A stretch of DNA of 64,000 nucleotides from Solenopsis invicta (Eukaryota > Arthropoda > Insecta > Hymenoptera > Formicidae). Below are positions 1 through 10,479 of this stretch, one piece after another. Under the pieces are notes generated by a model. That model had not been told where the DNA came from. It searched no databases and worked only from the letters and a program-made list of their open reading frames with translations. The stretch's first letter is position 1; each line of letters opens with the position of its first letter. The stretch is taken from contig NC_052669.1 of the NCBI RefSeq assembly GCF_016802725.1, positions 15,294,270 to 15,358,269 of the forward strand, in the 5' to 3' direction. The translations under genes and the position numbers were made by a program.

Positions 1-1005
1 TGTTTTACCACATTTACACTATTTACTCTGCACTTGATCGATAAACATGGTACTACGCGACGAACCGATCGATCGACTTTATTAATTACTATTAATCACT
101 ACTCTAATCACTACAATCATTCGATGCGTTAAAATTACTCAAAAAAACACGTATTTACGTTACGATCACACAACACGTGTTCACTCGACGATATCAAGCA
201 GTCGACTGAATGTTATTGGTTATGTCATTATAAGAGTGTCCAACGATTGGTTAAAGCCATAAGTCAAAACGCGGCAATTCAAAATGAAAATACGATTTAC
301 ATCAATACAATTTATTAGAAAAATGTGGCAAAAGCATTTTTACCATTACTTGTGAAAAATTGTATGATCCGTAAGTGACTTTATCAAGATAATTATTTTG
401 AATATTTATTATAAGTAAACTTCAAAGATATAATTCTTAAAATCTCCTTGCTGCAACGGATAATCTGCCCTTTTCAGAGCAACCAAATATTTTATTTTGA
501 AGAATATTTCCACAGTTTTTGCAAATATTAAAAAATAAGGAATAAAAAAAATATTTAGAAGAAATTGATTTTGATAAAATTATTTTTTGAATATTTTGAA
601 TAAATAATAATTATTTTGATAAAGTCACTATCATACAATTTTTAACAAATAATGATAAACATGCATTTGCAACATTTTTCTAAGAAATTGTATTGATGTA
701 AATTGTAGTAACCAATATTTTCATTTTAAATTGCCGCGTTTTGACTTATGACTTTAAACAATCGTTCGACACTCTTATAACAACATAACCAATAACATCC
801 AGTCGACTGCTTAATATCGTCGAGTGAACACATGTTGTGTGATCGTAACGTAAACACGTGTTTCTTCGAGTAATTTTAACGTATTGAATGATTGTAGTGA
901 TTAGAGTAGTGATTAATAATAATTAATAAAGTCGATCAATCAGTTCGTCGCGTAGTTTCGCGTTTATCGATCAAGTGCAGAGTAAATAGTGTAAATACGG
1001 TGAAA
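1..1005. repeat. Large foldback (inverted-repeat) element, left edge of window
   Basis: Bases 1 to about 420 reappear as a reverse complement at about 600 to 1005. Shared blocks include the CTGCACTTGATCGATAAAC region, the segment with GTCGACTG, and the ATTGCCGCGTTTTGACTTA block. The centre (about 420-600) is AT-rich. Arms differ by scattered substitutions, so the copy is not very recent. The match reaches base 1, so the left terminus may lie outside the window. No ORF of note is present. It is probably a non-autonomous DNA transposon. Confidence 0.8.
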
Positions 1006-1157
1006 TATAGAACAACTTCGAGGGATAGATCTAGATAAAGGACAAATTTAAATTAAACTGTCGCATTGTGGAAACAATAAGCTGATCGCCGTGTGCGTGA
1101 GTAAATGTGTTTAAACTTGTTTGAAGTTCCCTCCTCTCCCGTCTCACTCATTCACTC

Positions 1158-1188
1158 ACTCTCTCTCTCTCTTTCTCTCTCTCTCTCC
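1158..1188. repeat. (CT)n microsatellite
   Basis: A pyrimidine run dominated by CT dinucleotides. A matching (GA)n tract lies at 1400-1430. The unique-looking DNA around them (1006-1500) holds no gene I can recognise. Confidence 0.9.
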
Positions 1189-1399
1189 CCCCTTTCTTCC
1201 CTTGTGCGTTTTAAAAGTGTTACTTTTGACTTGCAAGTGCACATTTAAGTAATCTAGTTTGCATTAAATTTTATTATTCGCGGGCGTACATTTATTATAA
1301 TAATGTAAACTTACTTGAAAATTTCACGGTCATCCCGATATTTGACGGCCGGATAACAGATAAAAATTTGACAAGTTAAATGTAGCATAATTAAAGTGA

Positions 1400-1430
1400 C
1401 AGAGAGAAAGAGAGAGAGAGAGAGAGAAAG
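1400..1430. repeat. (GA)n microsatellite
   Basis: A run of AGAGAGAAAG followed by repeated AG. The short frame across it is low-complexity and is not treated as a gene. Confidence 0.9.
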
Positions 1431-1504
1431 TTTAATTAGGAATGTGCTGTCCATGTACTTTTGTCAGTCAATTGAGCGCAGGAAGTGCCCCACGGAAACA
1501 CCCG

Positions 1505-1645
1505 CATGTAACAGTGAGTCGCGCCGCCCCTGTCTACCACTTGTATCCGACCCGTCAAACACTAATTCGTATTGTAACTTGAAAACTAAGCTCAGGACAA
1601 ATTTTTGCAAAAGGAAAAATCGTCTTAGAATTCGATTACGAATAT
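1505..1645. repeat. Degenerate half copy of the 53.4 kb palindromic MITE
   Basis: This stretch matches the right arm of the palindrome at 53436-53817 in the same order: GTGAGT(C/T)GCGCCGCC, a CTGTCTACCA block, then GGACAAATTTT, GGAAAAATCGTCT and AGAATT. Divergence is clear (roughly a quarter of positions by eye), and only one arm is preserved. Confidence 0.6.
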
Positions 1646-1769
1646 GCCAGCTTTGGGATCAATAGGTTATTTTGAATTACCCTGTATTAAAGATTTAAGT
1701 TTTTTTCACACTGTAATATTATTGTTTCATGTCATTAGATTTTATTTGAAAATCTTTACCCTATATTAT

Positions 1770-2465
1770 TTGTGTTTAAGAGATACTAACCAACTTCCTC
1801 TGAAACTCTGCCGGAGCTTCAGAGTAACCAAGGGCAATCTGGTGTACATCCAAGGACTTTGATTCTGTCCATGGGAAAATTTTCCAAACTGAGAAGTCGC
1901 TATCTTTCTACATACTTACAGTTTATGATTAGCGTAACGACCAATAGGCTCTAGTTGTTTCATTAATCATAAACTGCGAGAATGTAGAAAGTGGTGACTT
2001 TTCAGTTTGGAAAATTTTCTCATGGACAAAATCAAAGTCCTTGGGTGTACTCATATTGCCCGTCCGGCGTGGCAAAGGCGAAATATTTAGTCTGGGTGTA
2101 TCTTGATTAAATAGAATCCCTCCTTAAGGTCCAGTTTAGTGAGTAATCTTTCTTACCTCCTACACGCGACACGCAATTCTTGATCGTGGGGAATGAGTAT
2201 TTTTGTTTTATGATGCGACTATTTAGCGGTCGTAAATTGACACATAGACACATTTGTCCGTTCTTTTTCCGGACCGGCACAACCCTTGCACAGTAGGGAG
2301 AGGCGCTCTCTCTAATAATTCCTCACTCTAGTAGATTTTTAATGATCTTCCGTATTTCTAAGCGCTCAGCATGCGCAAACCGTCGCGGGGTATATGCATA
2401 AACTGAATTGTCTCTAAGTGTTACAGTGACTGAATGATCGTCCTTTATCTCTTTAACGGGAGTGT
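1770..2465 (-). pseudogene. Gypsy reverse transcriptase fragment split by a MITE
   Basis: Minus-strand translation from about 2400 gives the gypsy RT entry region: RESASPYCARVVPVRKK, then LCVNLRPLN, then PDGQYEYT. After the 195 bp MITE at 1850-2044 the frame resumes with LGYSEAPAEFQRKL, the block that follows PFG in gypsy RTs. Removing the MITE and one duplication joins the frame exactly. The YxDD box was not found to the left of 1770, so the domain is truncated. Several stops are present. Confidence 0.75.
1850..2044. mobile_element. 195 bp palindromic MITE inserted in gypsy RT
   Basis: The ends are inverted: CCAAGGACTTTGATTCTGTC at the left and its complement with a C/T change at the right, extended by the GAAAATTTTCCAAACTGA region. 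Flanks carry GTGTAC on both sides (1842-1847 and 2045-2050), possibly an 8 bp duplication with two mismatches. A single stray terminus-like match (TTTGATTCTGTCCATGG) occurs near 14808. No coding capacity. Confidence 0.8.
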
Positions 2466-2468
2466 CTA

Positions 2469-2669
2469 TTACTTAATTAACGCAAGTACTTGAGCATCTG
2501 TTTCCGGATCGAAATCGGTTTTGATATCAAATAACATCTCAGGATGTGATACTGCATTTACAGAAGCTATTTCATTCATTAGTTTAACTTTTTGCATTGC
2601 CTCTAATTTGTTAGGATTATACTGAAAAGTCAATCCGTTAGCTGATATTAAATTTCTGCCCAATATCAT
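2469..2669 (-). pseudogene. Gypsy protease C-terminus and protease-RT linker
   Basis: The frame opens with the ILGRN(L)I...GLTF block typical of the end of gypsy proteases and continues through a linker ending VLALIK. It sits between the protease and RT fragments on the same strand, separated from the protease by a stop or frameshift. Confidence 0.6.
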
Positions 2670-2738
2670 GTGGGTTGTCTAGGAATCACTAGAAACAATT
2701 TGGAATGTAACCTCTAAAGCTACTCCTGGCAGAGGCAT

Positions 2739-3161
2739 CTAGATGACGTGAGTTTGAGATACACCAATGGTCTCAATAGTGTTCAATTCTGATTTATTAA
2801 TGTCAGACTTTGGCCCAAAAAATGTTTTAAACACAGATGCTTGTAAAAAGAAAACTGGGCTATCAGTGTCTATTAACGCGTTTTGATTACATTTAATGCC
2901 ATTCAATGATGTTACGTTTACAGAGTCACTTATCTTAAGGTTTTTGGAATTTTCCTCGCAGACGCATTCTGCCGTTGACAAATCCTTCGTAGGGATGGAA
3001 TGATCGGTCGCTGCGACCGTCGCAAGCAAACCCGTAGTCGCCGGTGATAGTGCAGATGTAGCTGGGGAGGCGAAGGTCGACACTAAATGCTGCTCCTTTC
3101 TTTTCAATTTAAAACAAGTGTCTCTCGTATGTCTCTTTATTTTGCAATAAGTACAAGTCAA
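2739..3161 (-). pseudogene. Gypsy nucleocapsid knuckle and protease fragment
   Basis: A 140-codon frame. Near its start is a CCHC knuckle, CTYCKIKRHTRDTC (C-x2-C-x4-H-x4-C). Near residue 97 is ALIDTDSPVFF, the aspartic protease active site with DTG changed to DTD, so the enzyme would probably be dead. The following frame (2469-2669) supplies the protease C-terminal ILGR motif and the linker before RT. The upstream end is cut by the MITE at 3262-3410. Confidence 0.7.
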
Positions 3162-3261
3162 TCCCTTGGTTTTCTTCGGCAGATGAGTGTCACCCCGTGA
3201 ATTTGGACGGTATGCTCGACTTTGCGTAACTAAATTTTCACATCATTGTCTTCCGAACGGA

Positions 3262-3410
3262 CGGGATACGATAGCGCACAATGCGATAGCCCACCAACCA
3301 ATTATCTTGACTTATCTAACCTAACCCCCCTCCCCCCAACGGAAAAACTGTAGACATTGGCCGCTGTGAGTGATGGTGTGCTACCGGTCCCGTGCGTTAT
3401 CGGGATCCGC
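3262..3410. mobile_element. CGATAGCGCAC palindromic element, copy 1
   Basis: It starts near CGATAGCGCACA, contains CCCACCAACCAAT, TTGACTTATCTAACC and GTGAGTG, and ends near GTGCGTTATCGGGATCC. The same blocks occur in the reverse orientation at 18581-18733. The ends are partly inverted copies of each other. Here it interrupts the gypsy remnant between gag and nucleocapsid. It is more diverged than copy 2. Confidence 0.65.
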
Positions 3411-3706
3411 CCCTTCCGAGCCACAGGGATCTGTGAGGCCAGCAATATGATTGCTTGCGCCGTTGGCACCGTTGATGATGCCGGGCGGATTAAGGTAGTT
3501 ATCTCTGCCCCTCCCCCCCACCCCTATGTCTGGGGCTTTTGATCGAGTTCTTGGCTACCTCGACGAAGGACGTTTGGCCGACGCACCCCCCCGACTGGTA
3601 TAAAGGCGGTATCACTTTGAATGAAGCGTTGCTTGTTCAGTTGTTACTGCATCATACTCTGCTGTTGAGCCATGAACTGCATCTGCAGACGCATCTCACT
3701 CAGCGC

Positions 3707-3979
3707 CTATAACAGCTCGGCATGGTATAAATTCGAATGCGTTTTATCTTGTGAACCATGATCCGATGCGCTTGTCGTGTTTGCACCCGAGGTACCACTT
3801 CCTGTTGGCGTAGTGCCCAAAACATAGCGTACGTAGTGTGCCACTAACGCATCGATACGTTGCGAGCAGGAATCCGCCACCGGGAGGTTCAATCCCTTTA
3901 GTCTGTCCTTAAGTTGCTTGTCACGCAGACTTTCTAGCCTTGCATATTTTTGCATGTCCTTTGCGTGCTCACTTGTCAT
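3707..3979 (-). pseudogene. Gypsy gag N-terminal fragment with SAP-like motif
   Basis: A 90-codon open frame. The stretch around LKDRLKGLNLPVADS resembles the SAP-like helix-turn-helix at the start of many insect gypsy Gag proteins; the rest is low-complexity Ser/Thr/Gly. It lies upstream (minus strand) of the zinc knuckle fragment, as expected for gag. It is truncated, with no capsid region recognisable. Assignment rests on motif and position only. Confidence 0.5.
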
Positions 3980-4008
3980 GTATTACTACGCACTTGCTAG
4001 AATCATGC

Positions 4009-4196
4009 ACAGTTGCCTGCATTATAGTTGCGACACTTTTCTTTCGCGTTTCTGAATGCGCAACTATAACGAGAGTTGAGAACGTGATTAGTTTTTACTT
4101 GTGGATTCAACCTATTATGTTTGCCACTCGATGAACAAGGCTACATTCCAAAAATCATCGAAGAAAATGTATCGCAACTATAATGCAGGCGACTGT
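4009..4196. mobile_element. 188 bp TIR element (MITE)
   Basis: Terminal inverted repeats of about 25 bp: ACAGTTGCCTGCATTATAGT at the left and its complement (one mismatch, ACAGTCGCC) at the right. Nothing in between looks coding. Target duplication is not clear. Confidence 0.8.
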
Positions 4197-4857
4197 ATGT
4201 AATGATGGCCAGCTGACGCAACCTCGTGCACCGGTATGCGGGCGTTACTGTGCAAGAAGTCGGAAATGATGCGTATAAACGCGGAAACGACTTGAAAGAG
4301 TTTGTCAAAAATGCGATGGCGTTATTCCACTTTTGAGATATTTTTTACTATAGCTGTAAGGCGGGGAAATTATTTTTATATTGACCAAATTGCTAAGAAA
4401 GACTCACAGAAGGGGAATTCAATACTAGATGACCTCCTGGACGGAAATAGATCAGGTTGGCAGATTCTTTGGGATTTGAAGGAAAAGGGGTACGCCACCA
4501 AATGACACAAACTAAACCCGAGATTCTTATTATTACACACACTTTATTTCTCTCTCTAACGTTTCTAACTTGACTGCTCGTCTTTGGCCATTGCCACACA
4601 CAGTGCCCCATCAACTCAACTTTTCTTTCTACGCGGTGCTTGCAGCGGCCAATTACAATCAATATTGGTTCTACCCAATGGTAAGGCTCAAAGAGCTCTT
4701 TGATTTCGGTAACCAATCCGGAAGGGAGGCACGAGTATTTAAAATAAGGTTAAGTTTTACATAGTCGATTTCGAAAACTTTTCAAAACACTATAAATAAA
4801 TTTATTTTTATTAAGTACTTTCCGAGTTACAACGCTTGAAAGTTACAGTACATTATA

Positions 4858-6367
4858 CACTGTTAAAAATGTTGGTAAAATTCTATCAAATTTAAGTTAC
4901 TAAAGTAACTTAATTTTCCGAAATTGGGATGCTGAAAACGAAATTAAGTAACATTTAATGCAAATTTACTAAATTTCTCTTAAAATTCCGATACTCTATC
5001 TCAGAATTACAAATGGTTTCTTAAAATTACTAAATGGTAATAGAAGTTTAAGATATCGTGACTGGATGAAGTTGCGCAGTGTACTCTGCGCAGCTTTTTT
5101 CCCGCGTACAACTCGGCGATCGGCAGGAAGACATATTTATTTGCAATCTCACAGCGGTGAGAAGTGGCCAGAAGTGGCAGTGAATGATACAGTGTGCAAA
5201 AACAAGTGTCATTATTCAGAATTTTACTGCGTCCAAAGTAAGTACACAAAGTAAATACACATTTTATTGTAACCTTTAACAACTAGAATAAAAGCAACTC
5301 GATCAGTAATTTCTCGCGTATGGATTCAACACGTGAGAGCATTTTGTTACCTGGGTGATTATATGTCCAGTAAATTCGATCTGAACTTTTATCTAATATT
5401 GATTTAATATAAACTAATACCAAATGTATAATAGGTCTTTTTTATAATTAACTTTTAGTCACCGTAGAAGATTCTAACCTAAAAGGTGCGACAAAATATT
5501 TTATTTTACTAGTTGAAGCTAAATACTACATATAATTCCCAGCTAACCAAATGCAATAAGATTGCTGTTTTTTTTTGCCAACAATTGTGTAGCAACTTAT
5601 TTGCCGCATCTCCTTTGCCATTTTTATTATTTCGATAACAATATTTAACATATAAATAATTGACATAAATAAACATATAATACAAACGAAGTATGTTTAA
5701 ACAAACAACTAAGTGTGTATATGTTATACACAATATTCTCATTGCATTAAATGAACACTCAAAAAGAACTTTTCATAATTAATAGTTTTTGATATACATT
5801 TAATACATATACTCAGTGGCTTGCATAGTATATAACATACTTAGTTCATATTATCTTACTATTTAGGTGCCAAGATATATAATATATATAATATTAGATT
5901 TATTATATATAAAGAAATATAAGAAATATATAAGAAAACATTTTTATCGGTTTATTAATTTTAATATATATTATAGTTTATTAATTTTAATATATATTAT
6001 AGTTTATAATTATATATCTTATATTCTATATATAGATATATAGAATATAAGATATATCATTATAAACTACATATATATTAAAATTAATAGACCGATATAA
6101 ATTTTTTTATCCATTGAAATTTTCAGTTACAGATACTGAAAATTTCTAAACTAAAAAAATTTTAGTAATGTATGTCTGAAGTTGAATTTAGTCATTGTTA
6201 CTGAAAATTAATAAAGTGTAACAAAAATTTCAGGTACGTGTGACTGAAGCTTTATGCGGTTGCTGTTTCTAAAATTTTCAGTTTCATATAGTAAATTTGA
6301 GAAACGGTAATTGCATAAAGCTTCAGTCACACGTACCTAAAAATTCCTACAGAAATTTCTAACAGTG
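4858..6367. mobile_element. 1.5 kb TIR element with TA target duplication
   Basis: Ends read CACTGTTAAAAAT at the left and the complement of CACTGTTAGAAAT at the right, each bordered by TA (4856-4857 and 6368-6369). It carries two internal palindromes, about 5938-6097 (AT-rich) and 6229-6345 (arms containing GGTACGTGTGACTGAAGCTT). TA duplication suggests mobilisation by a Tc1/mariner-type transposase. There is no convincing transposase frame, so it is non-autonomous. The empty site is visible in the repeat copy at 59.1-59.5 kb. Confidence 0.7.
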
Positions 6368-6621
6368 TAGCTTTTGAGCCCCACAAAAGTATTTAACTCC
6401 AAAAGTCTTTAACAACAATAAACTTTCTTGTAAAGATTTGGAAAGCTTTTGACAGCAGCTATTAGATTCTGGAAACAAAAATAGGGTGTTCTATTTAAAA
6501 AACTTAATGTTATTTTAATGTGACCTTGGCGACACTTTTTAAGGTCAACCTGTAAGATCAATAAATAGATTTTTTAAAACCCTACAACTTTTATCTGAAA
6601 CACTTTTTCATAAAATGTTTA

Positions 6622-7843
6622 CAAGGGGAGGACCAGGTGAGAGACCCTGGGATTTTGATTCCAATTTTTTTAGTTATTCTGGAGACGAAAAAAAAGTTTA
6701 CGTCTCCCGGCGTTTCATCGAATAGGCCTTAGTTTCGAAATAATAAATTTGTGAAAATTGGCCATACCGCGGCGCGCCATATGAGCCTTCCCGGTAACTG
6801 TTCTCGCAACCAGTGCAGTCGGCTCCGTGCGTTAGGTGCTTGCGTCACAATCGTAAGATCCGGGTTCGCTCCCGGATGTGTGCAATATTTTTTTTTCTTT
6901 TTTTTTATTTAATAAATGTATTTATTTGTCTTGATGATATTAATATAGTACGCAAATTTTTAAAATAGAAAATTTAATTTAATATCATTTTCTAAACTTT
7001 AATTTAAATTTAATTTGAAGGGAATTTGAATTCAAGTAATATTTGAAATAATAAATAGGTAATAATAATAATAATATATAAGTTATTTGAAATGGATAAC
7101 ATATAAAGGCAACGTATCTAAATTTTCAAATTGTTTGATTTAAAATTTAATTGGAAATAATATTAACAGTATTTTAAAATTCTAGCTTTTAAAATAATTA
7201 ATCGTAAAAGAAGAATAATAAACAAACATCTGATTGTGAATGTGAATGTAAATGACTACATACCTGCAAGGGGATTAAAAACCTCTCGTTTATTTACCAT
7301 TTTATATCCGCTTTTTTTACCAGTGTTAAATTTAAACAATTTGAAAATTTAGATACGTTGCTTTTATATGTTATCCATTTCAAATAACTTATATATTATT
7401 ATTATTATTACCTATTTATTATTTCAAATATTACTTGAATTCAAATTCCCTTCAAATTAAATTTAAATTGAAGTTTAGAAAATGATAATAAATTAAATTT
7501 TCTATTTTAGAAATTTGCATACTATATTAATATCATCAAGATAAATAAATACATTTATTAAATAAAAAAAAAAAAAAATATTGCACACATTCGGGAGCGA
7601 ACCCGGATCATACGATTGTGAAGCAAGCACCTAACGCACGCAGACAACTGCACTGGTTGCGAGAACAGTTACCGGGAAGGCTCATATGGCGCGCCGCGGT
7701 ATGGCCAATTTTTGCAAATTTATTATTTCGAAACTAAGGCCTATTCGATGAAACGCCGGGAGATGTCAACTTTTTTTCGTCTCCTGAATAATTAAAAAAA
7801 TTGAGATCAAAATCCCAGGGTCTCTCACCTGATCCTCCCCTTG
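6622..7843. mobile_element. 1.2 kb foldback element with TTA target duplication
   Basis: Arms of more than 500 bp: 6622 to about 7150 is repeated inverted at about 7330 to 7843. Termini read CAAGGGGAGGACCAGGTGAG. TTA occurs at both borders (6619-6621, 7844-7846), which fits a PIF/Harbinger-type mechanism. Each arm contains a tRNA-like segment (about 6830-6880 and 7603-7650) with a GGGTTCGCTCCC box. No transposase frame is present. The uninterrupted target is visible in the copy at 59.1-59.5 kb. Confidence 0.75.
6830..6880 (+). other. tRNA-like module in foldback arm
   Basis: GCGTTAGGTGCTTGCG resembles an A-box region, and CGGGTTCGCTCCCGG resembles a T-arm with a B box, although the loop has six rather than seven bases. 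An inverted copy lies at about 7603-7650. It is too degenerate for a tRNA gene; it could be a pol III promoter-like remnant or a captured SINE head. Confidence 0.4.
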
Positions 7844-7944
7844 TTAGTTTTCAAGATATTTTGCCATCCTGGAACTTTTTGAACACCCTGTATATATGAA
7901 TAAAGAATTATATTGTATTGATAGATAATATAATTTTTTATATA

Positions 7945-8065
7945 AATAATAAAAAATTTTTAACATTTTAGTATTAATAATTATGCGTTACAATGTTAAC
8001 TTAAAAGTTAATATTGTAACATAATTATTAATGTTAAAATTTTAAAATTTTAATATTATTTATGT
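7945..8065. repeat. AT-rich palindrome
   Basis: AAAATTTTTAACATTTTAGTA runs into its complement around a centre near 8004, with internal AATTATGCGTTACAATGTTAA. Probably a small MITE or a hairpin of another element. Confidence 0.6.
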
Positions 8066-8099
8066 CAGTTAAAACAATGTAATTATTTATTTGTATTCT

Positions 8100-9420
8100 A
8101 TATAATATAAATAAAGTGTGTTCCGCGATGGGTTTTTTTCCAATAGCTCGACTCGTTGTGACGAGCGTTTTTGGAAGGTGTAGATCCTGTCGCGTTCAAA
8201 CGTACCGGAACATTAATAAAATAAAAAACGCCTTTTTAAAACTGCTTTCGATCACTTTATTTAAAATACAAACGTTACTATTGCAGATAACGTAGCCCAG
8301 TGGCTAAAAAGCAAAAAAGAAGAACTGTCAGTCCTAAGGCTTGAGATAGGCTCGAACCGTAAGTCACAAAATTCGCGCGTCTCAAAAACTGGAGCAAACG
8401 CCCGTACTGCAAGATTTGCGAAAGAGAGCAGAATTTCGACGCGACAGACGGCCGAAAATCAAAAGCTCCTGCGCGACGAACTCGCAACCTTCCCCTCGCC
8501 TCAGTTTCCGCGCTACGCTGCTTGATCCACGTAGATCGACGGGAGAAGCGAGGGAAAGGGCAACTCGAACAGCTAGTTTGGCAGTTTCCCGAACAAAGTG
8601 ATATATACTAATCAAAATAGCTTCGAATCGATATGGATATGATGAAATATCGATGTCCTAACAAAAAATAGATTCTTTTCCCGTTTAAGAATCTGCTGAT
8701 GAACACGTGTTACAAATAATAATTTTTTTAATATTATAAAACACAGACTTTGAAATAAGCTTCAATTTTTGAGCATTATTTTGATACGATGTAATATCGA
8801 TGATTTCAGTATCAATTTAATGTTGTTTTGATGAGTGAACTATTTCTTGCTGAGTTATACAACAGCAATTGTTGCTGAGGGCTTTCAAAAAGATTTCACA
8901 TGGGCTTTCAAAAACTTTTCACATTTCATGTGCAACACTTCTAAAAGGTTTCTGCAACATGTCGTATAAAATTTTGCAGAAATGCTTCTACAGAAATGTT
9001 TCTACAATCTTATGATATAAAATGTTGCAATAGAAATATTTCTGAAATTTATCATAGTATAATTTAAAATTAGACTTTTCATAATTTTAAAATTGATTAA
9101 ATTTTTTGCTTGAATGTGTTAATATATATACATTGGTTAATTATAAGGAAATCGATAGTCAGTAGTCGTAGAAAATGGCTGTTGGCCAACTCTATCGATT
9201 CATCAATACTAACTTAAAAGTATCCAGATAACAAAATGCCTGCATAGTGAGTGCACGGTGTGCGCATGTGTGCGTAATAATCGTCACAGTATGCCTTCAC
9301 AACACCATGTAGATATGTCTTTATTTGAGGCTCATATCGCCCGCACGTATAAATGCCGCATTCATACGGGCAATATGAATCCAATTTGAGTGCTTCAATT
9401 GAGATTCATATCGCGTACAT
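8100..9420. other. No recognisable gene; possible tRNA-like segment at 8288-8356
   Basis: The region 8130-8600 is moderately GC-rich and holds only short overlapping frames on both strands without recognisable motifs. TAGCCCAGTGGCTAA (about 8290) followed about 55 bases later by GGCTCGAACC resembles an A box plus B box and could be a SINE head. From 8620 to 9420 the DNA is AT-rich with no supportable feature. Confidence 0.35.
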
Positions 9421-9421
9421 A

Positions 9422-10155
9422 CAGGGTGTCAGAAAAAAAGGGTCACATATTTTGATAGCAAGTAGTATTGATCAAAACAAAAAGAAAAGGTCTAATTAAC
9501 ATGGGTCCTGAAACTAATATCTTCAAAGATACAAGCTATTTTATTATTTGAGCTCTTTGTCATTTTCTTATTAGTCGGGTCATCTTTAGAATGTAATGAA
9601 CAAAGGAGTAGGGAAGAGTGGGGTACAATGGGGATATCTTTTTTCTAGGTGCCTTAAAAAATAAAAAATAAACAAAAAGAGATAAAAAAATAATTTTTAT
9701 TTTAATATAAAATGTAATCATTAATCTTCTATAAAAAAAACTGAAGTAAAGAAACTAAATGTATGTACATATGATAACAAAATAAAAACTCCTTTTTTTA
9801 CAAAAAACAAAAAATTTTAATGCTGACTGAGACGATTAATCTCGTACTGACGAACTCTCGTATAGCAACAGTAGTAAACACTCTTTTGTTTACTAGGGCT
9901 GCTCACATTCGTCAAAGCCTACGCAATGTCGTTTGACTTATAGTATCTATTGCAAATGTAAATATCAGGAAACATTCTAAAGATGACACGATTAATAAGA
10001 AAATGACAAAGAGCTCGAATAACAAAATAGCTTTGAAGATATTAGTATCTTTGAAGATATTAGTTTTAGGACCCATGTTAATTAGACCTTTTCTTTTTGT
10101 TTTGATCAATATTACTTGCTATCAAAATATGTGACCCTTTTTTTCTGACACCCTG
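9422..10155. mobile_element. 734 bp foldback element with TA duplication
   Basis: Long inverted arms (9422 to about 9600, and about 9970 to 10155) begin CAGGGTGTCAGAAAAAAAGG and are bordered by TA on both sides. The middle holds the GTGGGGTACAATGGGG segment and is not coding. The right arm carries a small internal duplication (TTTGAAGATATTAG twice near 10035). The ORF at 9912-10109 is arm sequence, not a gene. Confidence 0.85.
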
Positions 10156-10266
10156 TATGTGAGTGCCACACACGTGCGAGCGACATGAATTCTATTTTAC
10201 TATTAAATTATAAAATAATAAATAAAAATATTGAAATTATATACAAGGTTATCTTAAGAAACGTAC

Positions 10267-10304
10267 ACTAATTATATATATATATATATATAAAATTAGT
10301 GTAC

Positions 10305-10341
<37 letters not shown>

Positions 10342-10382
10342 ATATATATATACACACGCACGTACGCACGCACGCACGTACG
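10267..10382. repeat. (AT)n and (ACGC)n microsatellites
   Basis: Two (AT)n tracts (10267-10292 and about 10309-10350) are separated by AAAATTAGTGTACGTG, which is inverted relative to GTACACTAATT just upstream, so the first tract forms a hairpin. A CGCACGCACG tract follows to about 10382. Confidence 0.85.
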
Positions 10383-10479
10383 CAACTTTTGTCTGAAACA
10401 TTTTTATTGGAAATGCTTCATTGAAGAATTATCGAGATGCGTTTTTTAAAATGGGACACCATGTGTGTGTATATATATA

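Larger units (their letters stand above)
1770..3985 (-). mobile_element. Degenerate Ty3/gypsy retrotransposon remnant
   Basis: Reading right to left on the minus strand, the order is gag (3979-3707), a CCHC knuckle and aspartic protease (3161-2739), protease C-terminus and linker (2669-2469), then reverse transcriptase (about 2465-2045, continued at 1841-1770). That is standard gypsy order. Frames are broken by stops and by two MITEs (1850-2044 and about 3262-3410). RNase H, integrase and LTRs were not found. Part of the RT (YSEAPAEFQ) is nearly the same as the remnant at 40.5-41.6 kb, so both belong to one family. Confidence 0.8.
4790..7880 (+). repeat. Old interspersed repeat (family A), copy 1, split by two insertions
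   Basis: Segments 4790-4857, 6368-6621 and 7844-7880 line up in order with the reverse complement of 59108-59455, which has no insertions. Shared blocks include TTAAGTACTTTCCGAGTTA, AAACTTTCTTGTAA, CAGCTATTA and ACCCTACAAC. The homologous copy therefore shows the empty sites for both inserted elements. What family A is remains unknown; its right end here reads ACACCCTGTAT. Confidence 0.7.

Noticed and set aside
1396..1862. Frames of 89 and 72 aa
   Set aside because: The first spans a (GA)n tract and a decayed MITE arm; the second overlaps the gypsy RT on the opposite strand.
8278..8615. Three overlapping frames of 61-77 aa
   Set aside because: No motif, overlapping on both strands, and sequence partly resembles a tRNA-derived repeat.
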